From NCBI RefSeq assembly GCF_030269605.1, contig NZ_BSTQ01000030.1, forward strand, positions 1 to 45,120: a stretch of 45,120 nucleotides of DNA, written 5' to 3'. Positions 22,701 through 32,691 of this stretch are shown here, in pieces. The DNA comes from Lentzea sp. NBRC 105346 (lineage in GTDB: Bacteria; Actinomycetota; Actinomycetes; Mycobacteriales; Pseudonocardiaceae). The notes under the pieces are model-generated. The model was not told the DNA's origin. It ran no database searches and was given only the letters and a program-made list of their open reading frames with translations. The position numbers and the translations under genes are program-made. Numbering within the stretch: position 1 is the stretch's first letter; the number at the start of each line of letters is the position of its first letter.

Positions 22701-25178
22701 CTAGGCGCGAAGCGCCGCTCCGAACGCCTCGGTCGCCGCGGCAACGGCGCTGTCGCGAGCGCTCGTCGCCTCTTCCACCGTCAAGGTGCGGTCGGGTGCG
22801 CGGAAACGCAAGGAGTACGCGAGCGACTTCTTGCCCTCGCCGACCTGCTCACCGGTGTAGACGTCGAACAGCCGGATGTCCTCCAGCAGCTCGCCGGCAC
22901 CTGAGGTCAGCACCTCCGAGACGGACTGCACCGGCACCGACGCGTCGACCACCAGCGCCACGTCGAGCAGCACCGGCGGGTACGCCGAGACCATCGGCGC
23001 CGGGCGGTGGTCTTCGAGCGGCAGCGCGTCGAGGTCCAGCTCGAACGCCACCGTGCGCTTGGGCAGGCCCAGCGCCTCGACGACCTTCGGGTGCAGCTCG
23101 CCGGCGTGGCCGACGGGCCAGTCGCCGACGCGCAGTTCGGCGCAACGGCCGGGGTGCCACGGCAGCAGGTCCGAGGCCACCACCCGAAGAGAAACCCCGT
23201 AGGCCTTGGCCGCGAGGCGGGCGGCCTCGACCGCGTCCGCCCAGTCGGCCTGCCGGCCCTTGCCCCACCAGCCCGCGTGCTCGCGGTGCCCGGTGAGCAC
23301 ACCGGCCACGTGCAGCGGCTGCTGCGGCAGCGCGGCGAGCATCGAGGCGACTTCCTCGTCCGAGGGCCGACCGGCGACGCCCAGCGACGGCACCGGAACC
23401 GGCTGCGCCTTGGGCAGCGTCACCTGCGCGATGTTGTACAACGCCACGTCGCGGGCGCCGCGCGCCAGGTTGCGTTGGAGGGTCTCCAACAGGGCGGGCA
23501 GCAGAGTGGTCGCGAGGACGTTCTTGTCCGCCTCCAACGGGTTCAGCACGCTCACGGTGTTGCGGCGCACGTCGTCCGCGGCCAGTCCGAACGCGTCGAA
23601 GACCGAAGGCGAGATGAACGGGAACGGCTTCACCTCGGTGAACCCGTGCTCCGCCAGGGCACGCCACACCGTGCGGCGGCGGCGCTGCTGCTCGGTCAGG
23701 CCGCGGCCGGGCGGGGCGGGCGGCAGCACGGACGGGATCGTGTCGTACCCCTCCAGCCGCAGCACCTCCTCGACCAGGTCGGCGGGCTGTGTGAGGTCCG
23801 CGCGCCACGTCGGCGGCACGGCCGTGACGATCGTCTGCGCGTCGTCGGACGTGGTCACCTGGACCTGGCAGCCGATCTGGCCGAGGCGCCGCGCGGTGAC
23901 GCCACGGGCGTAGCGCACGCCCGCGACGCGGTCCGGCAGGTCGATCGGCATGGACACCGGCTCGGGCAGCGCGGGCGCGCCCACGTCGGTGCGGCCGGGC
24001 TTGATGCTGCCGTCGCCGTAGTGCATCAGCAGCTTCGCGGCCCGCTCCAGCGCGACCGGCGCCAGCGCCGGGTCGACCGTGCGCTCGAAGCGCTTGGACG
24101 CCTCGGACGGCAGCTTGTGCCTGCGGACCGTGCGCGCGATCGACGCGGGCTCCCAGTTCGCCGCCTCCAGCAGGATGTCCGAGCTGTTGTCGCGAACCTC
24201 GGTCGACGCACCGCCCATGACGCCGGCGAGCGAGATCACGCCGCTGTCGTCGGCGATCACGATGTCGTCCGGGTCGAGCTCGCGGACCTGGTCGTCCAGC
24301 GTCGTGAGCTTCTCCCCCGCCGTGGCACGGCGGACGACGAAGCCGCCCTGCAGCGCGGCGGCGTCGAACGCGTGCAGCGGCTGGCCCAGCTCGAGCATCA
24401 CGTAGTTGGTGATGTCGACCGACAGCGAGATCGAGCGGATGCCCGCGAGCATCAGCCTGCGCCGCATCCACCACGGCGTCGGCGCGGTCGGGTCCACGCC
24501 CGTCACGCGGCGCGCCACGAACCGCGGGCAGCCGGTGCGGTCCTCGATGTGGACCGGCCACACCTCGCCCTCGGCCTCCGGGATCTCCACCGTGCCGGGG
24601 TCGCCGAACGGCACGTCCATCGCGCAGGCGATCTCACGGGCCAGGCCGCGCACCGAGAACGCGTAGCCGCGGTCCGGCGTCGGGGCGACCTCGATGACCG
24701 TGTCGCTCAGGCCGAGCAGCTCGATCGCGTCGTCACCCGGCTGCGCGGTCCCGCTGGGCAGCACGAGGATGCCGGAGTGGTCGTCGCCGATGCCGAGCTC
24801 GTCGGCGGCGCAGATCATGCCCTCGCTGGTGCGGCCGTACGTCTTGCGCGCGGTGATGGTGAAGTCGCCGGGCAGCGTCGCGCCGGGCAGCGCGACGACG
24901 ACCGAGTCGCCCTCGACGAAGTTCGTCGCACCGCAGATCACGTTGTTGACCTGGTCCGGACCGACCTCGACCTTGACGTACCGGATGGGCTTCTTGAACT
25001 CGCTGAGCTCTTCGATCTCCATCACGCGACCGGCGACGATCGGGCCGGAGACGGGTCCGAGCGGCCGGACCTCCTCGACCTCGATGCCGATCCGGGTAAA
25101 GGCCTCGGCGAGCTGGTCGGGCGTCGGCTTCTCGTCGAACTCCAGGTGCTCGACCAGCCAGGTAACCGGGATGCGCAT
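22701..25178 (-). CDS. pheT: Phenylalanyl-tRNA synthetase beta subunit
   Basis: 825 residues. N-terminal MRIPVTWLVEHL, an EMAP/tRNA-binding domain (about 40-150), B3/B4 editing domain, B5 domain (RRLGQIGCQV region), the catalytic-core-like domain, and a C-terminal ferredoxin-fold anticodon-binding domain (PPVLLDVALVVD to the end). Forms the alpha2-beta2 enzyme with PheS. ATG start, 4 bp after the pheS stop. Confidence 0.97.
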   Translation of the reverse strand: MRIPVTWLVEHLEFDEKPTPDQLAEAFTRIGIEVEEVRPLGPVSGPIVAGRVMEIEELSEFKKPIRYVKVEVGPDQVNNVICGATNFVEGDSVVVALPGATLPGDFTITARKTYGRTSEGMICAADELGIGDDHSGILVLPSGTAQPGDDAIELLGLSDTVIEVAPTPDRGYAFSVRGLAREIACAMDVPFGDPGTVEIPEAEGEVWPVHIEDRTGCPRFVARRVTGVDPTAPTPWWMRRRLMLAGIRSISLSVDITNYVMLELGQPLHAFDAAALQGGFVVRRATAGEKLTTLDDQVRELDPDDIVIADDSGVISLAGVMGGASTEVRDNSSDILLEAANWEPASIARTVRRHKLPSEASKRFERTVDPALAPVALERAAKLLMHYGDGSIKPGRTDVGAPALPEPVSMPIDLPDRVAGVRYARGVTARRLGQIGCQVQVTTSDDAQTIVTAVPPTWRADLTQPADLVEEVLRLEGYDTIPSVLPPAPPGRGLTEQQRRRRTVWRALAEHGFTEVKPFPFISPSVFDAFGLAADDVRRNTVSVLNPLEADKNVLATTLLPALLETLQRNLARGARDVALYNIAQVTLPKAQPVPVPSLGVAGRPSDEEVASMLAALPQQPLHVAGVLTGHREHAGWWGKGRQADWADAVEAARLAAKAYGVSLRVVASDLLPWHPGRCAELRVGDWPVGHAGELHPKVVEALGLPKRTVAFELDLDALPLEDHRPAPMVSAYPPVLLDVALVVDASVPVQSVSEVLTSGAGELLEDIRLFDVYTGEQVGEGKKSLAYSLRFRAPDRTLTVEEATSARDSAVAAATEAFGAALRA

Positions 25179-25182
25179 CCGG

Positions 25183-26265
25183 TTATGCCTCCGTTCCGAA
25201 TGGCTGGGTGAAGCGGACGTCGCCCTCGACCATGTCGCGCATGTCGGGGAGCCCGTTGCGGAACTGCAGGGTGCGTTCGAGGCCCATGCCGAACGCGAAA
25301 CCCGAGTACACGTCCGGGTCGACGCCGCACGCGCGCAGGACGTTGGGGTTGACCATGCCGCAGCCGCCCCACTCGACCCAGCCCGCGCCGCCCTTCTTCT
25401 CCGGGAACCACACGTCCACCTCGGCGGACGGCTCGGTGAACGGGAAGAAGCTCGGCCGCAGCCGCGTCTTGGAGTGCTCGCCGAACATCGCGCGGGCGAA
25501 CGCGTCGAGCGTGCCCTTCAGGTGCGCCATCGTCAGGCCCTTGTCGACCGCGAGGCCCTCGACCTGGTGGAACACCGGGGTGTGCGTCGCGTCGAGCTCG
25601 TCGGTGCGGAACGTGCGGCCGGGGCACACGATGTAGACCGGCGGCTCGCGGTCCAACAGCGTGCGCGCCTGCACCGGCGACGTGTGCGTGCGCAGAACCA
25701 GGCTCGAGTCCCCCTCGGATCCATCCAGGGGGGCGATGTAGAACGTGTCCTGCATCGTGCGCGCCGGGTGGTCCTTGCCGAAGTTCAGCGCGTCGAAGTT
25801 GAACCACTCGGTCTCGAGCTCGGGGCCCTCGGCGATCTCGTAGCCCATGGCCACGAAGACGTCACCGATGCGCTCCGCGAGCGTGGTGATCGGGTGGCGC
25901 GCGCCACGTGGAATGCGGTCCCACGGCAGCGTGACGTCGACGGTCTCCTCGCGCAGCACCCGCTCGTCGCGTTCGACCTGCAGCACGGCGTGCCGCTCCT
26001 CGAACGCGGCCTTGACCGCGGACTGCGCCTCGTTGACCCGCTTGCCCGCCTCGGCCTTGGCCTTGGGGGGCAGCGCGCCGATCTCGCGGCGGGCGAGCAG
26101 CACGGGCGAGCGGTCACCGAGGTGCGCCGGCTTCACGGCGGCCAGCGCGTCCAGGTCGATCGCGGCGGAGAACGCTTCCCGCGCCTTCTGCACGGCCGCG
26201 TCGAGGTTCTCCGGCGAGAGCGCCGCGACCTCTTTCGGGTCGTACGGGTCGTTGGCTCCGGACAT
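25183..26265 (-). CDS. pheS: Phenylalanyl-tRNA synthetase alpha subunit
   Basis: 360 residues. N-terminal coiled-coil arm (about 15-100), class II motifs in the core: motif 1 near HPITTLAERI, motif 2 in CPGRTFRTDELDATHTPVFHQ, motif 3 in GMGLERTLQFRNGL. Start ATG at 26265; the longer frame upstream is an antisense shadow of the Hsp90-like gene. A TAGGAT -10-like hexamer lies at 26312-26317. Operon with pheT. Confidence 0.96.
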   Translation of the reverse strand: MSGANDPYDPKEVAALSPENLDAAVQKAREAFSAAIDLDALAAVKPAHLGDRSPVLLARREIGALPPKAKAEAGKRVNEAQSAVKAAFEERHAVLQVERDERVLREETVDVTLPWDRIPRGARHPITTLAERIGDVFVAMGYEIAEGPELETEWFNFDALNFGKDHPARTMQDTFYIAPLDGSEGDSSLVLRTHTSPVQARTLLDREPPVYIVCPGRTFRTDELDATHTPVFHQVEGLAVDKGLTMAHLKGTLDAFARAMFGEHSKTRLRPSFFPFTEPSAEVDVWFPEKKGGAGWVEWGGCGMVNPNVLRACGVDPDVYSGFAFGMGLERTLQFRNGLPDMRDMVEGDVRFTQPFGTEA

Positions 26266-26328
26266 GGTTGGTGGACAGCTCCCGTCACGGACTCTTCGAG
26301 TAAACGGACTGATCCTAGAGGAGAGGTC

Positions 26329-26358
26329 TTGACCGTCCCCCGCCCCTTCCTCTAAAAG
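26329..26358 (+). promoter_or_regulatory. possible promoter of the Hsp90-like gene
   Basis: TTGACC (26329-26334), 18-bp spacer, TAAAAG (26353-26358), which would give a leader of about 35 nt. A competing reading is a TAGACT -10 at 26385-26390 giving a nearly leaderless transcript. Not decided by sequence alone. Confidence 0.35.
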
Positions 26359-26400
26359 CGGTGATCGACGGCCCGTCGGCTCCGTAGACTGGTCGGCACC

Positions 26401-28134
26401 ATGGGGCACACCTTCCGCGTCGATCTTCGCGGCATCATCGACCTGCTCAGCCAGCACCTGTACAGCAGCCCGCGCGTCTACGTGCGCGAGCTGCTGCAGA
26501 ACGCCGTGGACGCGATCACCGCACGGCGCGAGCTGGACCCGTCCGCGCCCGCCGACATCGAGATCACCTTCGGCGAACGGCTGAAGGTCGTCGATACCGG
26601 GATAGGACTGACGGAAGAGGACGTACACGAGCTTCTCTCGGTTCTGGGCCGGACCTCGAAGCGAGACGAGCTCGGGTTCGCGCGCGAGGGGTTCCTCGGC
26701 CAGTTCGGCGTCGGGATGCTGTCGTGCTTCCTCGTCGCGTCGGAGATCACGCTCGTGACGCGGTCGGCGCGCGGTGGCCCCGCGGTGCGCTGGATCGCCG
26801 ACTCCGCGGGCAACTACACGGTTTCCGTGCTCTCCGAGGACGTTCCCGTCGGCACATCGGTCGAGCTGACGCCCGCGCGCGGCGCGGAACACTGGCTGGA
26901 AGAGGAGATCGTGCGGCCGCTGGTCACCGAGTACGGCGACCTGTTGCCCGCTTCGGTGAGCGTGGGCGGAGAGGTGGTCACGACCGGCCTGCTGCCGTGG
27001 GAGGACCCCGAGGCGGACCTGATCGCCTACGGCGAACGCGTGCTGGGGTTCACGGCGTTCGAGGCGATCCCGGTCGAGGTGGCCGCGGTCGGGCTGACCG
27101 GCGTCGCGTTCGTGCTGCCGTCCGGGGTGCATCCGGGGACGCGGCAGACGCATCGCGTGTACCTCAAGCGGATGCTGGTCGGTGACAACGTCGAAGGCCT
27201 GCTGCCGGACTGGGCCTATTTCGCGCGCTGCGTCGTCGACACGTCCGCGCTGCGGCCGACCGCGTCGCGCGAGTCGCTGTACCAGGACGAGATGCTGCTG
27301 GCCGTGCGTGAGGAGCTGGGCGACCAGATCCGCGACTGGCTGATCCGGCTGGACGCCACCGAACCCCGCCGCGCGGGTCAGTTGCTGGAGGCGCACCACC
27401 TCGGGATCAAGTCGCTGGCGCGGTCCGACGACGAGATGCTCCGGCTGGTCGAGCACTGGCTGCCGTTTGAGACGACGGACGGGCCGATGCCGCTGAAGCA
27501 GTTCCGCCGCAAGCACGGCGCCGTGCTGTACATCCCGGACGTCGACGAGTACCACCAGCTCGCCCCGGTCGCGCAGGCGCAGGGCCTGGGGCTGGTGAAC
27601 GCGGGTTACGCCTACGACGTGGAGCTGCTGGACCGGCTCGGTCCCGGCGCCGCCCGGCGGGCCGCGCCGTCCGAACTCCTTGCCGCGCTGGGAGATCCCT
27701 CGCCCGCGTTCCTCGCGGAGCTGCAGCAGCGGCTGAAGCAGGGCGCGGCGGCGTTGGAGCGGCACGACTGCGACGCGGTGCCGCGCGACTTCGACCCGGT
27801 GTCGCTGCCCGCGTTGCTGATCACCAACGCCGAGCGGCAGCGTGATCGCGACACCGCCGAGGTGGGCTCCGACGCCGACCCGTTGTGGGCGGAACTGTTG
27901 TCGCAGCTGGTGTCCGACTCGCCGGGGCGCGCCGAGCAGCTGGTGCTGAACTGCCGCAACCCGCTGGTGCAGCGGCTGGCCATGCTGACCGATCCGGCGC
28001 TGATCGAGCTGACGCTGGAGTCTCTTTACGTGCACGCGGTGTTGCAGGCGCGTCGGCCGATGCGCCCCAAGGACACCGCCGCCTTGAACCGCTCTTTCCT
28101 GGAACTGCTGGACCGGGCCGTGGGGGAACGCTGA
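26401..28134 (+). CDS. Hsp90-family molecular chaperone (HtpG-like)
   Basis: 577 residues against about 630 for HtpG. GHKL ATPase domain: E30 and N34 in RELLQNAVDAI, the ATP-lid aspartate in VVDTGIGL (D65), and GQFGVGMLSCF (100-110). The middle domain has YLKRMLVGDNVEGLLPDW and the catalytic arginine in ASRESLYQD. The C-terminal part is short and divergent. Sequence is far from housekeeping HtpG, so this is a specialised actinobacterial Hsp90. The next gene starts 1 bp after its stop and encodes a TPR protein, which suggests a dedicated partner. Confidence 0.9.
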   Translation: MGHTFRVDLRGIIDLLSQHLYSSPRVYVRELLQNAVDAITARRELDPSAPADIEITFGERLKVVDTGIGLTEEDVHELLSVLGRTSKRDELGFAREGFLGQFGVGMLSCFLVASEITLVTRSARGGPAVRWIADSAGNYTVSVLSEDVPVGTSVELTPARGAEHWLEEEIVRPLVTEYGDLLPASVSVGGEVVTTGLLPWEDPEADLIAYGERVLGFTAFEAIPVEVAAVGLTGVAFVLPSGVHPGTRQTHRVYLKRMLVGDNVEGLLPDWAYFARCVVDTSALRPTASRESLYQDEMLLAVREELGDQIRDWLIRLDATEPRRAGQLLEAHHLGIKSLARSDDEMLRLVEHWLPFETTDGPMPLKQFRRKHGAVLYIPDVDEYHQLAPVAQAQGLGLVNAGYAYDVELLDRLGPGAARRAAPSELLAALGDPSPAFLAELQQRLKQGAAALERHDCDAVPRDFDPVSLPALLITNAERQRDRDTAEVGSDADPLWAELLSQLVSDSPGRAEQLVLNCRNPLVQRLAMLTDPALIELTLESLYVHAVLQARRPMRPKDTAALNRSFLELLDRAVGER

Positions 28135-28135
28135 C

Positions 28136-30832
28136 GTGGACGACAAGAAGGAAGCGGAGAGACTTTTCCTCGAGGCGTACGAGATGCCCTCGGGCATGGC
28201 GCGCCACGAGGCCCTGGAACACGCCGCGCGCGCCGCCGACGCCGCGGACCACCTGCCGCTCGCGGTGTCGTGCCGCGTGGTGCTCATCCGGTCCTGCTAC
28301 GACCTGGACCGCTACGACCTGATGCTGGCGCCGTTCGCCTGGTGCATGTCCGCCGAGCAGCGCGACCCCACGGCGTTCGACGAGTACGAGCGGCACACGT
28401 TCGACTGGGCGCACAAGTGGATCCCCGGCGGGCTGCGCCGCGATCCACGGTTCAGCCTGGCGCAGATCGAGTCGGTGATCGAACAGCTGGCGTCGCGCTA
28501 CCAGCGGCACGGGTACTCGATGCAGCCCGTGCACGGCGCGCGGGCCGAGCTGTCGTTCCACATCGGCGACTCGGCCGCGTTCATCGAGCACTTCGGCCGT
28601 TACATGGCAACGGAATCCGGCCCGATGAGCGACTGCTCGGCGTGCGTCGTCGAGGAACAGGTGACGCACCTGGTGAACCTCGGCCGGCACGCCGAGGCCG
28701 TCGCGCACGCGCAGCCGATCCTGCGGTCGGAGACCGGTTGTGCCACGCAGCCGCAGGGTGTGCTGACCGCGGTTCTGCCCGCGCTGCTGGAGACCGGCGA
28801 CGTGTCCGCCGCCGCGTCCGCGCACCTGACCGCGTACCGGATGATCAAGGACGACGCGACCACCGGGTACCTCAACGAGCACCTGGAGTTCTGCGCGGTC
28901 ACGGGCAACGCCGACCGCGGCCTGGAGATCCTGCGGCGCAACCTGCACCGGATCACCTCGCCCGTGTCGCCGTCCGCCGAGATGCACTTCGCGATCTCCG
29001 CTTCCGTGCTGCTGTCACGGGTTTCCCCGGATGTGATGTTCTCGTTGGACGACTCCGAGATGTCGGCCGCCTCGCTGCTGGACCGGTTGCGGGCGCGGGC
29101 GCTGGAGCTGGCGGCCGCGTTCGACGCGCGCAACTCCAGCACCGCGTGCACGGACCGGACGCTGGAGTCGTTGGAGCGCAAGGACTCCATCGCCGTACCG
29201 CTGGCCGTGCCCGTCGCGGTGCCCGTGGTTCAGGAGCCGGTGCCGTCCGGTGACCCGGTCGAGATCGCGGCCGGCATGGTCGAGGCCTACGACGCGGGCG
29301 ACTTCGTCACCGGACGCCGGCTGCTCGACTCGCTGCCGCCGGACATGGACGCGCTGCTGCCCGACGACCTGGCCGCGCACGCCGCGATCCGCCGGATGAT
29401 CTCGGGTGACGCGGAGTTCCTGCTGGACCGGTTCGACTCGGCGCTGGAACGGCTGCCGGCCGACATCGCGTGCCGGTACCGCGCCAAGGTGTCCGTGTGG
29501 CTGCCGGACGGCCTGGAGATCGCCCGCGCGGCCCTGTCGTCGGCCACGTCCGACTACACGCGCGTGATCGCCGCCCTCGCGTTGGTCGAACTGCTCGACG
29601 ATCGGCACGAGCACGCCGAGGCGGACACGATGATGGCCTTCGCGGCCGGGCTGGACGTGCCGTCGCTGCGCGCCCGCGTTCTGGTCGACTCGGCGGAACA
29701 CGTTGCCCGCAAACAGGATCTGCCGCTGGCGACCGCGCTGATCGGCGAGGTGCTGGAGCTCGATCCGCTGTCGCCGAGCGTGTACTTCGACGCGCTGCGC
29801 ATCAAACTGCGGCTGGAGACCGTGACCGGTCAGGTGACGTCCGCGCTGTCGACGGGCCAGGCGTTCGCGTCGGCGTTCACCGGTGGCGCCGGCGCGGAGG
29901 CGCAGTTCCTGTACGCGATGGCGATCGAGGAGCTCGACCAGGAAGCGTCGTGCCTCGGTGCGCTGCGCGACGCCGTGGCGTTGTCCAGGGTGCACCTCTC
30001 CCCCGGCCACACCGCGAAGGCGTGCTTCGCCCTCGGCGGCGGCTACCTGCGCAACGACCGGTTCGTCGAGGCCGCGGAGACGCTGGAGGAGGCGCTGCGC
30101 CTGGTGCAGCCGGGCCAGGACGACCTGGCGCTGCAGGTGACGTTCCGGCTCGGCCAGGTATGCCGCAGGCTGGGCGAGTTCCCGGCCGCCGAACGCCATC
30201 TGCGCGCCGCGGTCGACCTCGTTCCGTCCGATGATCACGCCCGGCTCGCGTTCACGCGCGACGCGCTCGGGGGCGTGTTGCACCGCGCCGGCAAGGGATC
30301 CGAGGCCGCCTCGGTGTACGGGGAAGCGGCTCGGTCGTGGGAGATCGCGGGCGAGGTCGGTGAGGCCGTCGGGTCGTGGATCGAGGTCGCGGGCGCGCTG
30401 CCGGCCGAGGAGGATCTCGCCACGTTGTCGGCGCTGGCCGAGGCCGCGCGGTTGCTGCCCGCGGTCGAGGATGCCGACGCGCGCACCCGTCACACGGCCG
30501 AGATCGCCGCGATCCGGGCGTTCCTGCACGGCCGCGCGGGCGAGTTCGCCCTGGCGATGCGGGAGAACCAGACCGCCGAGTCGCTGGCCGCCTCGCTGGA
30601 AGACCTGCCCTGGCACCTGTTCCTCGTGACCCGAGGTGCCCGGCTGCTGCTGGATGCCTCGGATCCTGCCGGGGCCGAGACCGAGGCTCGCCGGGCGGCC
30701 GCGCTGCTGACGCCGGACTCGCCGCAGACCGGTGACGTGGTGTCCGTGCTGACGGAGGCGTTGAAGCGGCAGAACAAACCGTCGGGCACGGACCCGCTGG
30801 TCCGCGAGCTGACGGCCCGCCTGGAGGCCTGA
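28136..30832 (+). CDS. Large TPR-repeat protein paired with the Hsp90-like ATPase
   Basis: 898 residues, almost all alpha-helical. GTG start 1 bp after the Hsp90 stop, so translation is coupled. The N-terminal third (about 1-330) has helical repeats but few canonical TPR residues, plus a cysteine pair in SDCSACVV. A low-complexity Val/Pro/Ala linker at about 355-378 divides it from a C-terminal part (about 385-890) with clearer TPRs, for example ACFALGGGYLRNDRFVEAAE and FRLGQVCRRLGEFPAAERHL. No catalytic domain is visible. Likely co-chaperone or client adaptor for the neighbouring ATPase; this is inferred from the coupling. Confidence 0.85.
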   Translation: MDDKKEAERLFLEAYEMPSGMARHEALEHAARAADAADHLPLAVSCRVVLIRSCYDLDRYDLMLAPFAWCMSAEQRDPTAFDEYERHTFDWAHKWIPGGLRRDPRFSLAQIESVIEQLASRYQRHGYSMQPVHGARAELSFHIGDSAAFIEHFGRYMATESGPMSDCSACVVEEQVTHLVNLGRHAEAVAHAQPILRSETGCATQPQGVLTAVLPALLETGDVSAAASAHLTAYRMIKDDATTGYLNEHLEFCAVTGNADRGLEILRRNLHRITSPVSPSAEMHFAISASVLLSRVSPDVMFSLDDSEMSAASLLDRLRARALELAAAFDARNSSTACTDRTLESLERKDSIAVPLAVPVAVPVVQEPVPSGDPVEIAAGMVEAYDAGDFVTGRRLLDSLPPDMDALLPDDLAAHAAIRRMISGDAEFLLDRFDSALERLPADIACRYRAKVSVWLPDGLEIARAALSSATSDYTRVIAALALVELLDDRHEHAEADTMMAFAAGLDVPSLRARVLVDSAEHVARKQDLPLATALIGEVLELDPLSPSVYFDALRIKLRLETVTGQVTSALSTGQAFASAFTGGAGAEAQFLYAMAIEELDQEASCLGALRDAVALSRVHLSPGHTAKACFALGGGYLRNDRFVEAAETLEEALRLVQPGQDDLALQVTFRLGQVCRRLGEFPAAERHLRAAVDLVPSDDHARLAFTRDALGGVLHRAGKGSEAASVYGEAARSWEIAGEVGEAVGSWIEVAGALPAEEDLATLSALAEAARLLPAVEDADARTRHTAEIAAIRAFLHGRAGEFALAMRENQTAESLAASLEDLPWHLFLVTRGARLLLDASDPAGAETEARRAAALLTPDSPQTGDVVSVLTEALKRQNKPSGTDPLVRELTARLEA

Positions 30833-30903
30833 CGCCCGCGCGCGTCAACAAATCGCTCCTCACACGCGTTGCAGTGCCGTGCCGTGAACAAGGGGGGATC
30901 CAC

Positions 30904-32691
30904 ATGAGATGGAGATCAGTCGGCGCTACCGCGGTTTTAGCCGCGTCGTTGCTGACAGTCGGAGTGCCGGCCGCACAGGCGGCTTCGCAGATCGTCGGCA
31001 AGGTGACGTCGTCGCAGACCGGTGAGCCGGTGCCGAACGCGTGCGTGACCGTGGTCGATTACTTCTATGAGGACAAGGAGATCGCGAAGGGGTGCGCCGA
31101 CGCGACCGGCGCGTTCGCGATCGACGTGCCCGGTGGCACGTATGTGTTGCGCGGCAGCGCCGAGGGCTACTCCGACACCTGGTCGGGCAGCAGGCGCAGG
31201 CACCGGGACGCCGTGTTCGTGTATCCGGGCACCCAGCCGTACGAGCTGAAGCTGCGGCCGCCCGGCATCGGTGTGCTGCGGGGCAAGTTGCTCGACGGCG
31301 ACAAGCCGGTGCCGTGGGTGGGTGTCAGCCTCGTCGACGTCGACGGATCGATCTGGGCGGGCGACACCTCGACCAACGCGGCGGGCGAGTACGCGTTCCG
31401 CGACGTCTTCCCGGGCCGTCACAAGATCGAGTTCAAGGCGTACCCGACGCAGTACTACCACCAGAAGGAGACGCTGGCCGAAGCCGACGTCGTGAACGTG
31501 CTGAGCGGCCCGGACGTGGTGATCGACGAGCAGCTGATCCCGCCCGGTTTCGCGGAGGTCACCCTGACCGACGAGGTGAGCGGTGCGCCGGTGAAGGAGT
31601 TCTGCGCCTTCGCACCCGGCACCGGCGGCGACCGGCCGTGCACCACCGACGGCGTGGTGCGCCTGCGCCTGCCACGCGGCACGTACGACCTCGCGATCAC
31701 TCCGGACAAGGCGCACTTCGGTTCGACGATCGAGAAGGTCGTCATCCGTTCCGGGGAGGTCACGAAGGCGCCTGGGAAGGTCAAGCCGGCGGTGGCCATC
31801 CGCAGCGTCGTGCGGAACGCGCGCACCGGTGCCCTCGTGAAGAACACCTGTGTGCAGGCCGTCGAGTCGAACTCGCCGGGCCTCTCGACGTGGGACAACA
31901 ACTGGCGGGGCACGTGCAGCGACGACGCGGGCGTGGTGGTCGTCGGGCCGCTGCCCATCGCCGACTACCGGCTGCTCGCCCGGCCGCAGGACGAGACGCA
32001 CGGCCTGCAGTGGGTCGGCTGGTGGGGCGGCACCGGAGAGCAGACGGCGGCGCGGACCTACAAGGCCCAGCCCGGCAGGATCGTTCAGGGCTCCCCGATC
32101 CTGCTCGACGGGGCGGGCACGGTGACGGGCACCGTCCGCGACGAGGCCACCGGCCAGCCCATCCCCCACGTCTGCGTGTTCCCGTACGCCACCAACTGGG
32201 CGTACGGCGATCACTGCACCGACCTGCAGGGCAACTACCGGTTCCCGGGACTCGGCCCGTACCACTGGCCGCTCGAGTTCACCGCGACCTCCGGTAACCA
32301 CGGGTGGCGTTGGTCCGGCAATGCCGTGGACCGCAAGGCGGCCAAGCGGATCAAGGTCGAAGCGGGTCGCGAAACTACGTCCGACGAGACGCTGCAGGCG
32401 GCGGCGAAGGTGACCGGCGTCGGGCTCGTCGAAGGCAGCGAGGACAGCTGGATCACCGTCATCCCGTACAACGCGCGGACCGGTGACTACGCCGGGCCGT
32501 CGGGGAACGGCTACTTCGGTGATCCGTACGAGGTGACCGGTCTCGGCACGCAGCAGGTGCGGCTGCGGTTCATCGACGACATCGGCCGCAAGGAGATCTG
32601 GTACCTGGACGCCCCGTCGTTCGACAAGGCGACCCCGGTGCAGGTGACGTCCGGCGCGACCACGCCGGACATCAACCAGACGATTCGCTAA
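30904..32691 (+). CDS. Secreted carboxypeptidase-regulatory-like (CnaB/TTR-type) repeat protein
   Basis: 595 residues from ATG 30904 (GGGGGG upstream), starting with a Sec signal peptide ending AAQAAS near residue 28. The mature protein is a string of about six beta-sandwich repeats with the pattern G-x-V-x-(D/S)-x(2)-TG-x-P-(V/I)-x(2)-C-V ... C-(S/T)D-x-x-G-x-(Y/F) ... (L/V)P-x-G-x-Y. Most repeats carry one cysteine pair, probably an internal disulfide. No enzyme domain and no sortase motif. Likely a surface or matrix scaffold protein. Confidence 0.85.
   Translation: MRWRSVGATAVLAASLLTVGVPAAQAASQIVGKVTSSQTGEPVPNACVTVVDYFYEDKEIAKGCADATGAFAIDVPGGTYVLRGSAEGYSDTWSGSRRRHRDAVFVYPGTQPYELKLRPPGIGVLRGKLLDGDKPVPWVGVSLVDVDGSIWAGDTSTNAAGEYAFRDVFPGRHKIEFKAYPTQYYHQKETLAEADVVNVLSGPDVVIDEQLIPPGFAEVTLTDEVSGAPVKEFCAFAPGTGGDRPCTTDGVVRLRLPRGTYDLAITPDKAHFGSTIEKVVIRSGEVTKAPGKVKPAVAIRSVVRNARTGALVKNTCVQAVESNSPGLSTWDNNWRGTCSDDAGVVVVGPLPIADYRLLARPQDETHGLQWVGWWGGTGEQTAARTYKAQPGRIVQGSPILLDGAGTVTGTVRDEATGQPIPHVCVFPYATNWAYGDHCTDLQGNYRFPGLGPYHWPLEFTATSGNHGWRWSGNAVDRKAAKRIKVEAGRETTSDETLQAAAKVTGVGLVEGSEDSWITVIPYNARTGDYAGPSGNGYFGDPYEVTGLGTQQVRLRFIDDIGRKEIWYLDAPSFDKATPVQVTSGATTPDINQTIR

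Noticed and set aside
25183..28287. 1034-aa frame reading through pheS and antisense to the Hsp90-like gene
   Set aside because: Residues upstream of the pheS ATG (26265) show no family similarity and lie antisense to a real GHKL ATPase gene.
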